A stretch of DNA of 64,000 bases, taken from Shinella sp. WSJ-2. Lineage in GTDB: Bacteria > Pseudomonadota > Alphaproteobacteria > Rhizobiales > Rhizobiaceae. Below the pieces are notes generated by a model. That model made no database searches and was not told the DNA's origin. It was given only the letters and a program-made list of their open reading frames with translations. Shown here piece after piece: positions 34,888-46,048 of this stretch. The stretch lies in the NCBI RefSeq assembly GCF_003432075.1, contig NZ_QWBU01000007.1, forward strand, positions 162,783 to 226,782, read 5' to 3'. The first letter of the stretch is position 1. Each line of letters begins with the position of its first letter. Both the position numbers and the translations under genes were made by a program.

Positions 34888-35947
34888 TGTTGCCCCCCTT
34901 TTTCTGGACTCGTGTGCTGGAGCGCGTGACGATCTCCGCCATGTCGCGCAGGAAATCGCGCATCGGGCGGGCCGGAACCCCGCCGTATTTCTCGCCCGCC
35001 GGAATATCGGCAATGACACCGCTCATCGCGGCGATCTGCACGCCGTCACCGATGGTGATGTGGCCGTTGATGCCGGACGCGCCGCCGATCATCACGCCAT
35101 CGCCGATGCGCGTGCTGCCGGCAATGCCGACCTTGCTGACAATGCCGCAATGGCGGCCGATGCGCACATTGTGGCCGACCTGGACCTGGTTGTCGATCTT
35201 CGTCCCCTCACCGATCACTGTATCGTCCATCGTGCCGCGGTCGATCGTCGTATTAGCGCCGATCTCGACATGATCCTGGATGATGACGCGGCCGATCTGT
35301 ACAATCTTGATCATGCCGGGCCTGAGGCCGGGCGCATAACCAAAACCGTCCTGGCCGATGCGGGCGCCGGGATGGATGATGACATTGTTGCCGATGAGCG
35401 CACATTGGATGGTCGCGCCAGCAGCAATGGTGCAGTCGCGTCCGATCTTCACATTCGCCCCGATGGTCGCACCGGCGCCGATATGGCTGCCCTCGCCGAT
35501 CTCTGCACCCGCGCCGATAACAGCCATGGGCTCGATAGCGACGCCCGGTTCGAGGCGCGCGGCGGGATCGACATAAGCTGCCGGGGAAATCGAAGCCGTC
35601 GCGGAAGTCATAGCTTCCGGCCTCATTGCGGCCGGATACAGCAGCTCACCGGCCCGCGCGAAATCCGTGTGCGGACGCTTTGAGACCAGAATGGCAATAT
35701 GAGCGGGAATAAGGGAGATCAGCGCGCGGTCGCAAAGGATCGCTGTTGCCTCACTCGTTTCCAGCTCGGCGCGAAATTTGCGTGACAGAATATAACAGAG
35801 GTCGCCATCTTTCGCCCGGTTGACGGGCGAAACACTGCGCACGATGCGATCGGCATGCGCAGCATCGGCAAGTTCCGCCCCAAGCGCGCTCGCAAGGTCA
35901 CCCAGACGAAGACCGTCGTGGGGCGGAAAAAACCGGGTATGCTCCAT
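34880..35947 (-). CDS. lpxD: UDP-3-O-(3-hydroxyacyl)glucosamine N-acyltransferase
   Basis: 355 residues from the ATG at 35947 with CTGGAGA upstream. Third enzyme of lipid A synthesis. An N-terminal uridine-binding domain (about 1-100, [15 protein letters not shown]) precedes a long left-handed beta helix of hexapeptide repeats ([20 protein letters not shown]) and a short C-terminal helix. It lies 50 bp downstream of bamA on the same strand. Confidence 0.97.
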   Translation of the reverse strand: MEHTRFFPPHDGLRLGDLASALGAELADAAHADRIVRSVSPVNRAKDGDLCYILSRKFRAELETSEATAILCDRALISLIPAHIAILVSKRPHTDFARAGELLYPAAMRPEAMTSATASISPAAYVDPAARLEPGVAIEPMAVIGAGAEIGEGSHIGAGATIGANVKIGRDCTIAAGATIQCALIGNNVIIHPGARIGQDGFGYAPGLRPGMIKIVQIGRVIIQDHVEIGANTTIDRGTMDDTVIGEGTKIDNQVQVGHNVRIGRHCGIVSKVGIAGSTRIGDGVMIGGASGINGHITIGDGVQIAAMSGVIADIPAGEKYGGVPARPMRDFLRDMAEIVTRSSTRVQKKGGNNE

Positions 35948-35997
35948 CGGCAAGTCTCCAGAACGTCCATGTGCTCTGAGGTTCTGGACGGCCGTCG

Positions 35998-38337
35998 TCA
36001 GAACTGCGTCGCGATACCGAACTTGAAGCGCTGTACGTCGTCGTACTTTTCCTTCTTGATCGGAATAGCATAGTCGAAGCGCAGCGGACCGAACGGTGAG
36101 GCCCAGATCACACTGGCACCGACGGAAGCACGCAGGCTCATATCCGTACCTTGCAGCTTGTCCGAAGCGGCAGTCTTGACCTCATTGCCGTACAACGTAC
36201 CAGCATCAACGAAGACCGCACCACGGAAGCCGGAGTCACGTGCGATACCCGGGATCGGGAACGACGCTTCGGCAGATGCGGTGAAGTAGGTCGTGCCGCC
36301 GATCGAGTCGCCGGTCGATGTCGCGCGCGGGCCGATGCCGCCCGATTCGAAGCCGCGAAGGTCGTTGGCCGACAGCGTGAACTGGTCGTACACCCGCGTC
36401 GTCCCGAAGCCCCACATATGGCCACCACTGACGGCCAGCGAACCGATCACATCGGCATCTTCCATAAGCGTATGGAAGTAACGGGCCTTACCGTAGATCT
36501 TGTAATATTCGGAATCGCCGCCAAGGCCGGCAACTTCCTGTGTGACCTGAGCGAAGATACCATCACGCGGCAGCGTGCGATCGTCGATCGTGTCGTAGGT
36601 GAAGCTGTGCGAAACAGCCGAACGCACCCACGGGCCATTCTTCACGACATCCCAATACGGCGTGGAGAGATCGGGATCGTCAACTTTCAGAGAAGAGTTG
36701 TAATCCAGCCGCGCATAGTTGTAGCGCAGCGTCGTCGACAGGTCTTCGGTGATCGGTGCCGTCACACGCAGGGTAAAACCCTTCGTGTTGAGCGTGTAGT
36801 AATCTTCGCTCTCGTCCTTGTTGCTGAAGATATCAAAACCTGCAGCGAGGCGGTAGCCAAGGAAATAGGGCTCGGTGAACGACAGGCTGTAGTCACGCGA
36901 GTGTCGGCCAGTACCGGCAGCGACACGGATGTACTGGCCACGGCCGAGGAAGTTCTTCTCCTCGATCGAAGCTTCAATCTTGAAGCCGCCATTCTTGCCC
37001 GTCTCGTAACCGGCGCCGATGCCGAACGAGCCCGTCGACTGGTCCTGAACATCGACGACGAGCACGACGCGGTCGGACTGGCTACCCGGCGCCGTCGTGA
37101 TGTTGACCGACGAGAAGTAACCGAGCGCTTCCAGACGACGCTTGGCGCGCGTGATGACTTCCTGGTTGAAGGCGTCGCCTTCACCGATATCGAACTCGCG
37201 ACGAATGACATAATCACGCGTGCGGCTGTTACCGCGGATTTCGATGCGTTCGACATAGGCGCGCTCGCCCTGGTCGACAAGATAGTCGACGGCGATCGTG
37301 CCATTGCCGAGGTCGCGGTTGCCGCGCGGCGTTACGCGGGCGAAGGGGTAACCGGCAGCAGCGACGCGCTGGGAAATGGCAGACATCGAGTCCTGGACGT
37401 CTTTTGCGCGGTAGGTCTTGCCTTCACGGGTCTCGATGAGGCCCTTCAGCTCTTCCGGATCGATCCCTTCGACGGTCGATTCGACATTCACGCCACCGAA
37501 ATTGTAGCGCTGACCTTCGTCCACCGTGAAGGTCACGACGTATTCGTTCGAAGCTTCATCCAGCACGGCTTCCGAGGAGACAACGCGGAAGTCGGCATAG
37601 CCGTTGTTGAAGTAGAACTGGCGCAGCGCCTCTTCGTCGGCGCGCAGCTTCTCTTCGCTGTAGACGTCCTTACGGGTCAGGAACGACAGGAAGTTCGACT
37701 TCTTGGTGACGATGACGGCCTGCAGGCGGCCATTGCTGTAGGCCTGGTTACCGACGAAATTGATCTGCGAAATCTTCGTGCGATCACCTTCATCGACGAC
37801 GAAAGCCAGGTTCACGCGACCGTTGCCGAGCGGATAGGTCTGCGTGGTGACCGTGGCGTCACTGCGGCCGATCGAGGCATAGGCGTCACGGATCGTCTGC
37901 TTGTCGGCTTCGATCGCGGTTTCGCTGTACGGACCGAGCGACTGCGAACGCAGCAGGCCCATCAGCTTGTCGTCCTTGATCTTCTTGTTGCCGTTGATGA
38001 CAACCTGGTTGATCAGCTGATTTTCATTGACGGTGACGACGAGCGTGCTGCCGGAAACCGAAATCTTGACGTCCGAGAAATAGCCGGTCGCAAAGAGGCG
38101 GCGCACAGAGGCGTCGATATCGGCATTGGAGAAGCTTTTGCCGGGCTGGATGGTGACGTTGGCCTTGACCGTTTCGGCGCTCACGCGATCCGCGCCGCGG
38201 ACCTGGATGCTGCGAATCGTGGCCGCTTCCGCGACGGATGCGGAGACAAGCGTGGCAAAAGAGCCGCCCGTGACAACCATACTGGCCGACAATGCAACGG
38301 CCGACACGGCGTTCAAAAAGTTTGAACCAGCTTTCAT
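35998..38337 (-). CDS. bamA: Outer membrane protein assembly factor BamA
   Basis: About 779 residues from the ATG at 38337; a GTG two codons upstream is the alternative. Signal peptide to about residue 40 (VAEAATIRS), then five POTRA domains (first [17 protein letters not shown], second [14 protein letters not shown]) and a 16-strand barrel (about 420 to the end, [12 protein letters not shown], final strand ending FGIATQF with C-terminal Phe). It folds barrel proteins into the outer membrane. The gene between rseP and lpxD is the common order. Confidence 0.97.
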   Translation of the reverse strand: MKAGSNFLNAVSAVALSASMVVTGGSFATLVSASVAEAATIRSIQVRGADRVSAETVKANVTIQPGKSFSNADIDASVRRLFATGYFSDVKISVSGSTLVVTVNENQLINQVVINGNKKIKDDKLMGLLRSQSLGPYSETAIEADKQTIRDAYASIGRSDATVTTQTYPLGNGRVNLAFVVDEGDRTKISQINFVGNQAYSNGRLQAVIVTKKSNFLSFLTRKDVYSEEKLRADEEALRQFYFNNGYADFRVVSSEAVLDEASNEYVVTFTVDEGQRYNFGGVNVESTVEGIDPEELKGLIETREGKTYRAKDVQDSMSAISQRVAAAGYPFARVTPRGNRDLGNGTIAVDYLVDQGERAYVERIEIRGNSRTRDYVIRREFDIGEGDAFNQEVITRAKRRLEALGYFSSVNITTAPGSQSDRVVLVVDVQDQSTGSFGIGAGYETGKNGGFKIEASIEEKNFLGRGQYIRVAAGTGRHSRDYSLSFTEPYFLGYRLAAGFDIFSNKDESEDYYTLNTKGFTLRVTAPITEDLSTTLRYNYARLDYNSSLKVDDPDLSTPYWDVVKNGPWVRSAVSHSFTYDTIDDRTLPRDGIFAQVTQEVAGLGGDSEYYKIYGKARYFHTLMEDADVIGSLAVSGGHMWGFGTTRVYDQFTLSANDLRGFESGGIGPRATSTGDSIGGTTYFTASAEASFPIPGIARDSGFRGAVFVDAGTLYGNEVKTAASDKLQGTDMSLRASVGASVIWASPFGPLRFDYAIPIKKEKYDDVQRFKFGIATQF

Positions 38338-38576
38338 CTTCACTACTTACCTTCGTTTCAACGTCCCGGCGGGAGTGCACCCGAGTCCGGTCACGTTTGC
38401 CGTTTTAACCGCTTTTGCCATACAAGCAAGGTCACGCGTTAATTTCTGTTTACTTCAATTCAAACCGTGGCCCTAAGGCCACTACCTGCGTTTCATTACG
38501 GTAAACAGACCCTTAGCATTCACACCTGCGGCAGGCGGCTCCCCTTATCTTCCTCATCCGGCGAAAGCCGGCACTC

Positions 38577-39710
38577 TCAGCCCAGAAGCATCGAAATGTC
38601 GTTCCAGGTCGCAAAGACCATCAGCATAAGCACCAGCGCCATGCCGATGCGAAATGCGATCTCCTGCGCCCCGGGCCCGACAGGTCTGCCCCGGATTGCT
38701 TCCACCGCATAGAACATCAGATGGCCGCCATCAAGTACCGGAACCGGCATCAGGTTCAAAAGTCCAATGGAAACAGACAGAACGGCGGCAAGCTGCAGCA
38801 CGGCGGCAACACCGAGTGTCGCCATCTGGCCGGAGGCCTGCGCTACACGGATAGGACCACCGAGCTGGTCAGCTTTCATGCGGCCGCTGATAAGATTCGA
38901 CAGGTAGTCGAATGTGCCCGTTACGATATGCCAGCTCTGGAGAACGCCCTGCCCCACGGCTTCCACCGGCCCATATTCGACAACACGGAAGTTGCCCGTC
39001 TCCTGATTGGTGACGATGCCGATCAGCCCGAGTTCCATCTTGTTGCCAAACTGGTCGGTGATCTCGGTACGCTGCGGCGTCATCGGCAGGTCAAGGTCCG
39101 CGCCGTCGCGGCGCACGGTGACGGTGATCTTCAGTTCCGGCCGCACGCTGACATAGCGGCGGACGTCGTCGAATGTCGCGACCGGATTGCCGTCGAGCGC
39201 CACCAGCAGGTCGCCCTTCCGGACGCCGGCGGCTTCTGCGGCACTGCCCGGCCGCACTTCCGCGACGATCGGATCGGCGACCTGGCGACCGTAGATGGAA
39301 AACATCACCGCAAAGATGGCGATGGCCAGAATGAAATTGGCGATGGGACCGGCTGCGACCGTGATGGCGCGTTTCCACAGGGCAGCGCCCAGGAAGGTGC
39401 GCTTGCGCTCGGCTTCCGGCAGGGTGGCGAGCGCATCATAGTCGGGAATGGAGGCAGCATCCTCGTCGCCGAGAAACTTCACATAGCCGCCGAGCGGGAT
39501 CGCTGAAAGCTTCCAGCGGGTGCCGTGCCTGTCGTTGAAGCCGATAAGTTCCGGCCCGAAGCCGATGGAAAAGGCCGTGATGCCGATGCCCGACCAGCGG
39601 CCAGCCAGATAGTGCCCGAGTTCGTGAATGAACACGATCAGCGTCAGCACGAGCAGGAAGGGAACGATATAGCCGGTCAAGAAAGCGACCGAGCCCGTCA
39701 GCATATCCAT
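38577..39710 (-). CDS. rseP: RIP metalloprotease RseP
   Basis: 377 residues. A site-2 intramembrane zinc protease. HELGH is at residues 29-33 in the first transmembrane helix; the second zinc ligand is in NLMPVPVLDGGH near residue 325; one PDZ domain lies between (SAAEAAGVRKGDLLVALDG). E. coli has two PDZ domains, many alphaproteobacteria one. It cleaves membrane-bound anti-sigma factors or other short membrane proteins; in Caulobacter the relative MmpA cleaves PodJ. Confidence 0.96.
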   Translation of the reverse strand: MDMLTGSVAFLTGYIVPFLLVLTLIVFIHELGHYLAGRWSGIGITAFSIGFGPELIGFNDRHGTRWKLSAIPLGGYVKFLGDEDAASIPDYDALATLPEAERKRTFLGAALWKRAITVAAGPIANFILAIAIFAVMFSIYGRQVADPIVAEVRPGSAAEAAGVRKGDLLVALDGNPVATFDDVRRYVSVRPELKITVTVRRDGADLDLPMTPQRTEITDQFGNKMELGLIGIVTNQETGNFRVVEYGPVEAVGQGVLQSWHIVTGTFDYLSNLISGRMKADQLGGPIRVAQASGQMATLGVAAVLQLAAVLSVSIGLLNLMPVPVLDGGHLMFYAVEAIRGRPVGPGAQEIAFRIGMALVLMLMVFATWNDISMLLG

Positions 39711-39747
39711 GTTTCAGTCCCCAGTCTTTCGTGAATACGGGCGCGGG

Positions 39748-40581
39748 TTACGGGCCGAAAAGGAACACGCCCGCCGGCGCGTTTGCGGCACCCGACACGA
39801 TCGCATCGCCAAGTGCAATGAGGAACGCGGCGAAGCAGGCGAAAACAAGGCCATCAACGCGGTCCATCACCCCGCCATGGCCCGGAATGAGACGGCTGGA
39901 ATCTTTCACGCCGAACCGGCGCTTGATGAAGGATTCGAAGAGATCGCCGATCTGACTGCAAACGGAGAGAATGAGCGCGATCACAGGGATCCACGGGCCG
40001 TTGAGCGGGAAGAAGGCGGCATGCACGAGCGTGCCCGCGACCACAGCCGATACAGCGCCGCCAATGGCGCCGGACCATGTTTTGCCTGGCGAGATGGATG
40101 GCGCCAGCTTCGGCCCGCCGATGGCGCGCCCGACGAAATAGGCCAAAATATCCGTTGCCCAGACGACGGCGAAGATGAAGATCATCGCGGCAAATCCTTC
40201 GCCGGTGTCGCCTCGGATGGCAGCGAGCGAAATGGCCGTCAGGCCCGAATAGACGATGCCGCCGGCAAGCCAACCATTTTTCGTGACGGCAAAGGCATAG
40301 AGAACGCTAAGGACGGTCGCGCTTAGGAGCACCGGCAGCGCCAATTCGTCGAAGCCGAAGATCACGAGGCCGGCAATCCCGGCGACGGTCGCCCAACCGA
40401 AGGCGTTACCACGGAAATCCGAATCGGGAAGGCGCGTGATCGTCGACCATTCGTAATAGACGAGCACGGAGATAGCGGCGGCAAGGAGGCGGAAGGCCAG
40501 GCCGCCATACCAGGTCGCGGCCAGAACCACGACGGCAAGCACGATGCCGGAGATGATACGCAGGCGAAGTTCAGTCTGCAT
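39748..40581 (-). CDS. cdsA: Phosphatidate cytidylyltransferase
   Basis: 277 residues, about eight transmembrane helices. Makes CDP-diacylglycerol from phosphatidate and CTP. The family signature lies near the C-terminus: SQIGDLFESFIKRRFGVKDS followed by LIPGHGGVMDRVDGL. The ATG overlaps the uppS stop by one base (TGATG). The previous gene makes the undecaprenyl carrier, so membrane-lipid synthesis is grouped here. Confidence 0.96.
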   Translation of the reverse strand: MQTELRLRIISGIVLAVVVLAATWYGGLAFRLLAAAISVLVYYEWSTITRLPDSDFRGNAFGWATVAGIAGLVIFGFDELALPVLLSATVLSVLYAFAVTKNGWLAGGIVYSGLTAISLAAIRGDTGEGFAAMIFIFAVVWATDILAYFVGRAIGGPKLAPSISPGKTWSGAIGGAVSAVVAGTLVHAAFFPLNGPWIPVIALILSVCSQIGDLFESFIKRRFGVKDSSRLIPGHGGVMDRVDGLVFACFAAFLIALGDAIVSGAANAPAGVFLFGP

Positions 40582-41327
40582 CAGGAACCAACCGCAAGTG
40601 TGGCGGCAGGCTGCAAGCCGCCGAAACGGCGTTCGCGTGCAGCATAACGCGCCAGGGCCGCGCGGAACGTGTCGCGCGTAAAATCCGGCCAGTATTCAGG
40701 AACGAACATCAATTCGGCATAGGCCGCCTGCCAGAGCAGGAAGTTCGACAGGCGCTCCTCGCCGCTCGTGCGGATGACAAGGTCGGGATCGGGAATGCCT
40801 GCCGTGTCCAGCGAGGCGCCGATCCGTTCGGATGTGAGCTGCGACGGGTCGAGGCGACCGGCAGCGACGTCCTCAGCAAGCCTGCGCACGGTGCGGGCAA
40901 TCTCGTCACGGGAGCCGTAGTTGAAGGCGATGACCAGTGTGATGCCGGAATTGCCGCACGTCGTCTCCTCCGCTTCGAGAAGCAGCGGCAGGATATCGCT
41001 CGACAGGTTTCCCCGATCGCCGATGACACGGATGCGGACATTCTGCTTGTGCAGCACGGCAAGGTCACGCCGGATGAAGGTCTTGAGCAGCCCCATGAGG
41101 TCTGAGACCTCGCTTTCCGGCCGGCTCCAGTTCTCCGAGGAGAAGGCAAAGAGCGTGAGATAGGACACACCGCATTCAGCAGCCGTCTTCACGGCCTCGC
41201 GCACCGCCTCGACACCCTTGCGGTGCCCCATGGCGCGCGGCAGGCCGCGTGCATTCGCCCAGCGGCCGTTGCCATCCATGATGATGGCGACGTGTGCCGG
41301 TACGGTGCTGGGCGAAAGCTGATTCAT
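40581..41327 (-). CDS. uppS: Isoprenyl (undecaprenyl) diphosphate synthase
   Basis: 248 residues from the ATG at 41327. cis-Prenyltransferase that makes the C55 carrier for peptidoglycan and surface polysaccharide. The catalytic block [12 protein letters not shown] with the metal-binding Asp, [23 protein letters not shown] and the C-terminal [15 protein letters not shown] are all present. 41 bp after frr, one base overlapping cdsA. Confidence 0.97.
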   Translation of the reverse strand: MNQLSPSTVPAHVAIIMDGNGRWANARGLPRAMGHRKGVEAVREAVKTAAECGVSYLTLFAFSSENWSRPESEVSDLMGLLKTFIRRDLAVLHKQNVRIRVIGDRGNLSSDILPLLLEAEETTCGNSGITLVIAFNYGSRDEIARTVRRLAEDVAAGRLDPSQLTSERIGASLDTAGIPDPDLVIRTSGEERLSNFLLWQAAYAELMFVPEYWPDFTRDTFRAALARYAARERRFGGLQPAATLAVGS

Positions 41328-41368
41328 GGGCAATCCGGAAAAGAGAAAAAATACAGGTGGCGAAGGCC

Positions 41369-41929
41369 TTAAACCTGCATGATTTCCTTTTCCTTCTCGG
41401 CAAGCAAGCGATCGACGTCCAAAATCGTCTCGTCCGTCATCTTCTGCACCTTTTCGGATTGGGCGCGGCTCAGGTCCTGACCGATATCGCCATCCTTTTC
41501 GGCTTTCTTAAGGTCATCCATACCGTCACGGCGAACGTGGCGGATCGCGACCTTGGCCTTTTCGGCATAGTCATGGGCGACCTTGACGAGTGACTTGCGG
41601 CGCTCCTCGTTGAGTTCCGGCAGCGGAATGCGCAGGTTCTGGCCGTCGATGATCGGGTTAAGGCCGAGATTCGATTCGCGGATGCCGCGCTCGACGGCGC
41701 CGACCATGCCCTTGTCCCAAACGGAAACCGACAGCATGCGCGGCTCGGGAACCGAGATGTTGGCGACCTGGTTGAGCGGCACGCGCGAACCATAGGCTTC
41801 GACCTGCACCGGATCGAGCACGTTGGCCGAGGCACGGCCGGTGCGCAGCGACGCGATGTCGTTCTTGTATGCGGTGATCGCGCCATCCATGCGACGCTTC
41901 AGTTCCTTCAGGTCGATACCTTCACTCAT
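41369..41929 (-). CDS. frr: Ribosome recycling factor
   Basis: 186 residues. With EF-G splits the post-termination ribosome. Three-helix bundle with the insert domain; [19 protein letters not shown] and [20 protein letters not shown] are the conserved blocks. AGGAG lies 6 bases ahead of the ATG. It follows pyrH by 60 bp in the order found across bacteria. Confidence 0.98.
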   Translation of the reverse strand: MSEGIDLKELKRRMDGAITAYKNDIASLRTGRASANVLDPVQVEAYGSRVPLNQVANISVPEPRMLSVSVWDKGMVGAVERGIRESNLGLNPIIDGQNLRIPLPELNEERRKSLVKVAHDYAEKAKVAIRHVRRDGMDDLKKAEKDGDIGQDLSRAQSEKVQKMTDETILDVDRLLAEKEKEIMQV

Positions 41930-41989
41930 CGGAATACTCCTATTTTCTCACAGAACGGCTGCACCTATGACGCGTGCGCCGACTCAGAA

Positions 41990-42712
41990 TCAGTTGTCGG
42001 TTACGATGGTCCCGCGCCCGCCACCGGTCAATATTTCGGCGAAACCGCCCTTTTCATGGATGGAGAAGACGATGATCGGGATGTGGTTTTCACGCGCCAG
42101 CGCGACGGCGGCGACGTCCATGACGGCAAGGCCCTTTTCGAGTACTTCGCTATGCGTCAGGCGGTCGAAGCGGGTCGCCGTCGGATCCTTCTTCGGATCG
42201 GCGGAATAGATGCCATCGACCTGCGTACCCTTGAAGATCGCTTCCGCGCCCATTTCGGCGGCGCGGAGAGCCGCAGCGCTATCGGTCGTGAAGAACGGGT
42301 TGCCCGTGCCGCCGGCGAAGATCACTACGCGGCCGAGAGACAGATGATAGAGCGTCGCGCGCTGCGAGAAGCTCTCGCAGATTTCCGGCATGGCGATGGC
42401 CGAGAGTACGACCGTATCGATGTCGAGCTTGCGCAGCGAGGTCGCGAGCGCCAGTGCGTTGATGACGGTCGCAAGCATGCCCATGTGGTCGCCGGTGACG
42501 CGATCGCCGCCCTTGGAAGCCACGGCCACGCCGCGGAAGATGTTGCCGCCGCCGACGACGACGCCGACTTCAACGCCCATGGCGCGGGCTTCGGCGATAT
42601 CGGAAGCGATACGGTCGGCAACAGCGACATCGATGCCGAAGCCCTGCGACCCCATCAGGGCCTCACCGGAGCATTTCAGCAGAACACGTTTATAGATTGG
42701 ATTGGCCGTCAT
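41990..42712 (-). CDS. pyrH: Uridylate kinase
   Basis: 240 residues from the ATG at 42712, which has an AGGAG site 6 bases upstream; the open frame ahead of it is spacer. Phosphorylates UMP with ATP. Amino-acid-kinase fold: KRVLLKCSGEAL, VVVGGGNIFRG, GTGNPFFTTDSAAALRA and GIYSADPKKD are typical of bacterial UMP kinase. Separated from tsf by 187 bp with a strong hairpin. Confidence 0.97.
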   Translation of the reverse strand: MTANPIYKRVLLKCSGEALMGSQGFGIDVAVADRIASDIAEARAMGVEVGVVVGGGNIFRGVAVASKGGDRVTGDHMGMLATVINALALATSLRKLDIDTVVLSAIAMPEICESFSQRATLYHLSLGRVVIFAGGTGNPFFTTDSAAALRAAEMGAEAIFKGTQVDGIYSADPKKDPTATRFDRLTHSEVLEKGLAVMDVAAVALARENHIPIIVFSIHEKGGFAEILTGGGRGTIVTDN

Positions 42713-42843
42713 TGTCGCTCCTGAACTCGTGCGCCTGCTCACCCGATCCGGCCGCCCGGGCGGCAACCGGGGCGATTGCGCAAGGGGCAGCCATGGCCGC
42801 AGAGAAATTTCGGGGCAGGCATATCGGCAAGCCGGATACACGA

Positions 42844-42871
42844 AGGGCGCCACGTTGTCACGCGGCGCCCT
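42844..42871 (-). other. Hairpin between tsf and pyrH
   Basis: Arms AGGGCGCCGCGT and ACGTGGCGCCCT on the minus strand (12 bp with one G-T pair) around the loop GACA, 29 bp after the tsf stop. No T run follows, so it is more likely an mRNA-stabilising or processing hairpin than a strong terminator. Confidence 0.55.
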
Positions 42872-42899
42872 CCGGTTTTCCCAAACGGGATAAATAAAA

Positions 42900-43826
42900 T
42901 CAGCCCTTGGCGACGGCTGCGACTTCGGCGGCGAAGTCCGACTCTTCCTTCTCGACGCCTTCGCCGAGCAGGAGGCGGGCCATGCCGACGACTTCGATCG
43001 GCGCGCCGACGGTCTTTTCAGCTTCCTTGACGGCAGCGCCGACCGTGAGGTCGGGGTTCATGACGAAGGCCTGCGACAGCAGGGCGACTTCTTCGAAGAA
43101 CTTGCGCATGCGGCCTTCGACCATCTTCTCGATGATGGCATCCGGCTTGCCGGAAGCGCGCGACTGCTCGATGAAGACGTTGCGTTCGCGCTCGGCGACA
43201 GCGGCGTCGACTTCTTCGGCGCGGATGGCGAGCGGCGCCGTTGCAGCAACGTGCATGGCAACCTGGCGGCCGATGGCGTTGAGCGCTTCCTTATCGCCGG
43301 TCGACTTCAGCGCGACGAGAACGCCGAGCTTGCCGAGGCGGTCAGCGGCAGCGTTGTGGATGTAGGTCGCGACGACGCCGTCTTCGACAGACAGCGCAAC
43401 CGAGCGGCGCAGGTTCATGTTTTCGCCGATGGTGGCAACGGCGTCCTTGATCGTGTCGGTAACGGTCTTGCCGGTCGCCGGGTAGATGGCAGCACCTACG
43501 GCGTCAACGGTGCCGTCGGTGGTGAGTGCCACGTCGGCAACGCCGCGAACCATAGACTGGAAGGCGTCGTTACGGGCAACGAAGTCGGTTTCCGAGTTGA
43601 CTTCGACGACGACGGCCTTGGTGCCGGCGCTGGCGATGCCGATGAGGCCTTCGGCAGCCGTGCGGCCCGACTTCTTGTCGGCCTTGGCGATGCCCTTGGC
43701 GCGCAGCCAGTCGATCGCTGCTTCGATGTCGCCGTCGTTTTCAGCCAGCGCCTTCTTGCAGTCCATCATGCCTGCGCCGGACTTTTCGCGCAGTTCCTTC
43801 ACCAGTGCAGCGGTGATTTCAGCCAT
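42900..43826 (-). CDS. tsf: Elongation factor Ts
   Basis: 308 residues. Guanine-nucleotide exchange factor for EF-Tu. The UBA-like N-terminal domain begins [21 protein letters not shown], with the TDFVARN block that contacts EF-Tu soon after the SETD; the C-terminal dimerisation segment holds [21 protein letters not shown] precedes the ATG. It follows rpsB with a hairpin in the 263-bp gap. Confidence 0.98.
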   Translation of the reverse strand: MAEITAALVKELREKSGAGMMDCKKALAENDGDIEAAIDWLRAKGIAKADKKSGRTAAEGLIGIASAGTKAVVVEVNSETDFVARNDAFQSMVRGVADVALTTDGTVDAVGAAIYPATGKTVTDTIKDAVATIGENMNLRRSVALSVEDGVVATYIHNAAADRLGKLGVLVALKSTGDKEALNAIGRQVAMHVAATAPLAIRAEEVDAAVAERERNVFIEQSRASGKPDAIIEKMVEGRMRKFFEEVALLSQAFVMNPDLTVGAAVKEAEKTVGAPIEVVGMARLLLGEGVEKEESDFAAEVAAVAKG

Positions 43827-44013
43827 TGTGAGCCTCTTGTCGGTTGTTGCGTGCCGCCGGAAAACCGCGGCGAACTCAAGGTTTTGGGAACGAATGTACC
43901 CGGAAATGTGACAGGGTGATGAAGATCACCGCTGGCCTGCCGTTTGAAACCGCGGCCCTAGCGGACCAGATAAACTGACCGTGGGGTCATCGAAAAGCAG
44001 GACCTTTAAACAA

Positions 44014-44046
44014 GCCGAGGCCAGGGATCGTCTCTCTGGCCTCGGT
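44014..44046 (-). terminator. Attenuator-like hairpin between rpsB and tsf
   Basis: Arms CCGAGGCCAG and CTGGCCTCGG (10-11 bp) around an 11-base loop, 44 bp after the rpsB stop, followed on the minus strand by CTTGTTT. A partial terminator here would let S2 be made in excess over EF-Ts. Confidence 0.6.
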
Positions 44047-44089
44047 TGAACAGGAAAGAAGGAGCGAAAGTGTCGCTCCGACCTTTGCC

Positions 44090-44851
44090 TTACGCTTCGG
44101 CTTCGAGAGCCGGCTCGACCGGAACTTCAGCCGAGGCGCCGAGGTCACGACCCGAAGCGCCCTGCTGGCGCGCGATGCCGTCGATGGCGGCGCGGGCGAT
44201 CAGATCGCAGTAGAGGGCGATGGCGCGCGAAGCGTCGTCGTTGCCGGGGATCGGGAAGTCGATCGGGTCCGGATCGCAGTTCGAGTCGATGACGGCGACG
44301 ACCGGAATGCCAAGACGCTTGGCTTCTTCGATCGCGATCGATTCCTTGTTGGTGTCGATGATGAACATCAGGTCCGGCGTGCCGCCCATGTCGCGGATAC
44401 CGCCGAGAGCCTTCTCAAGCTTTTCGCGTTCGCGCTCAAGGTTCAGGCGTTCCTTCTTCGAATAGCCGGAGCCTTCCGAAGCGAGGATCTCGTCGAGCTT
44501 GCGCAGGCGCTGGATCGAGTTGGAGATGGTCTTCCAGTTCGTCAGCATGCCGCCGAGCCAGCGGGCGTTGACGTAGTACTGGGCCGAACGCTTGGCAGCG
44601 TCAGCGATGATGTCGGAAGCCTGACGCTTCGTGCCAACGAACAGAACGCGGCCACCACCGGCAACGGTGTCGGACACGACCTGAAGGGCGCGCGACAGCA
44701 TCGGAACGGTCTGGGCCAGGTCGATGATGTGAACGTTGTTGCGATCGCCGAAGATGTACGGCTTCATCTTCGGGTTCCAGCGGTGCGTCTGGTGGCCGAA
44801 GTGGATGCCGGCTTCGAGAAGCTGGCGCATAGAGAAATCGGGCAATGCCAT
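44090..44851 (-). CDS. rpsB: Small ribosomal subunit protein uS2
   Basis: 253 residues, full length. The N-terminal [19 protein letters not shown] and the [10 protein letters not shown] and [30 protein letters not shown] C-terminal blocks are unmistakable. The last ~25 residues are Ala/Glu-rich and variable in the family. First gene of the minus-strand block that runs to lpxB; a promoter-like site and a leader of about 120 bases precede it. Confidence 0.98.
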   Translation of the reverse strand: MALPDFSMRQLLEAGIHFGHQTHRWNPKMKPYIFGDRNNVHIIDLAQTVPMLSRALQVVSDTVAGGGRVLFVGTKRQASDIIADAAKRSAQYYVNARWLGGMLTNWKTISNSIQRLRKLDEILASEGSGYSKKERLNLEREREKLEKALGGIRDMGGTPDLMFIIDTNKESIAIEEAKRLGIPVVAVIDSNCDPDPIDFPIPGNDDASRAIALYCDLIARAAIDGIARQQGASGRDLGASAEVPVEPALEAEA

Positions 44852-44975
44852 GCCTAGTTATCCTTTTCCGGTTGAACCTCCGCAAGGCGAACAGCACTTC
44901 CTGGGAAATGCCACCGGGCGGAACGATCCGGATTTCTCCCGGACAATCCCATGCCTCACGTGTGGAATGAGCGGC

Positions 44976-45004
44976 CCTTTACCCCTCGTTTCCCGGAAAA
45001 TCAA
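44976..45004 (-). promoter_or_regulatory. Possible sigma70 promoter of rpsB
   Basis: On the minus strand TTGATT and TAAAGG are separated by exactly 17 bp, giving a leader of about 120 bases before rpsB. The -10 match is only partial. Confidence 0.35.
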
Positions 45005-45039
45005 GGGCCGCACGGTAAAAAACGCACAGAACGCCGCGC

Positions 45040-45867
45040 CTACTTGCATTCCTGCGGCTTGAACATCTCGAGCTTGGCTAGCTTGCCGGTCAGCACGAAC
45101 TCACCGTAATCCATGGTGAGATCTCGCGTGACGCCGTTCTCGTAGAGCTTGAAGGCCATGCGATAGACCGGCAGCGCGTCGCCGTCATTGGTGTCGTTAT
45201 AGTAAGCGATGGACACCGGCCAGAAGGCCTGCTTGGCGAATTTTCCCGCCTTGTCGGCATCGGGGTCACCCGCCTTCGGCATTTCCTTCTTGCCGACGAC
45301 GGAAGTCGTCATCAGCGTCTTGTCGCCCGCGTCCGAGCCGTCATAGAGGCGTGATTCGAAGAAGCGGTCGCCCTTCTTGGCGTGCTCGATCACCTCAAGC
45401 ATGTGTTCAGTCGGAAAACGGCTTTCCGCCAGTTCAAGCTTGCGCGCATCCGGCGCTGTCAGATCGACGCTGACACCTGTCTTGTCATCGCGTGCCGTGC
45501 CGCGCACTTCCTTGTCCAGCTTCTCGTCGGTGAAAGAGCGGGTCAAAAAGCGGAAGCTGCGGCTCTTCAGGTCCTCGTAGGTCGTGGTCTGCTGGTCGGT
45601 GAGGCGCGTCTCCTCGCCTGTATTGACCTGCGTGACGAAGCGGAAACTCACCGTGTAGCCGTCGCAGGGGCTACCGTTGAACTCATAGACCATGCGGCCA
45701 TACATGCCTGCGATACCGGAACGTTCCGTGGCGTCCTTGAGCTGGAGGTCGTAGACGGCGCGGTGCGGCGCAAGCCCGCTCGCCGGGTTGGCAAAAGCGC
45801 TGGTCACGCCGCTGCCGGCGAGGCATGCCCCGGCCGTGGCGGCCGCGACAAAGGCTGAACGAAACAT
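45040..45867 (-). CDS. eipB: EipB-type cell envelope integrity protein (DUF1849)
   Basis: 275 residues from the ATG at 45867, which has a perfect AGGAGG site. A signal peptide is cleaved near AFA-NPA (residue 26). The mature part is the periplasmic beta-rich DUF1849 domain beginning LAPHRAVYDLQL. Cysteines at 68 (SPCDGY) and 274 (PQECK) are placed like the disulfide reported for Brucella EipB, a spiral-shaped envelope protein needed for stress resistance. Monocistronic, upstream of rpsB on the same strand and divergent from the ridA-like gene. Confidence 0.92.
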   Translation of the reverse strand: MFRSAFVAAATAGACLAGSGVTSAFANPASGLAPHRAVYDLQLKDATERSGIAGMYGRMVYEFNGSPCDGYTVSFRFVTQVNTGEETRLTDQQTTTYEDLKSRSFRFLTRSFTDEKLDKEVRGTARDDKTGVSVDLTAPDARKLELAESRFPTEHMLEVIEHAKKGDRFFESRLYDGSDAGDKTLMTTSVVGKKEMPKAGDPDADKAGKFAKQAFWPVSIAYYNDTNDGDALPVYRMAFKLYENGVTRDLTMDYGEFVLTGKLAKLEMFKPQECK

Positions 45868-46048
45868 CCGTTTCCTCCTGTTGAAGTCGAGCGCGATGTT
45901 ATATGAACTCTTTCGGCAAAAGCGAGGCAATATCCACGCGATGCCACATTCATTTCCAACATTGCCGCGGTCCCGCGATGCAATGCCCGTCACAGCCGCA
46001 GCGCGCCGTCCCTATGTAACAAGCCGGCGATCAAGAATGGAGACCGCA

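Noticed and set aside
36151..38325. 724-codon frame on the plus strand
   Set aside because: Entirely antisense to bamA; composition typical of a shadow frame.
38558..38571. CCGGC-GAAA-GCCGG mini hairpin after rseP
   Set aside because: Only a 5-bp stem with no T run; too weak to call a terminator.
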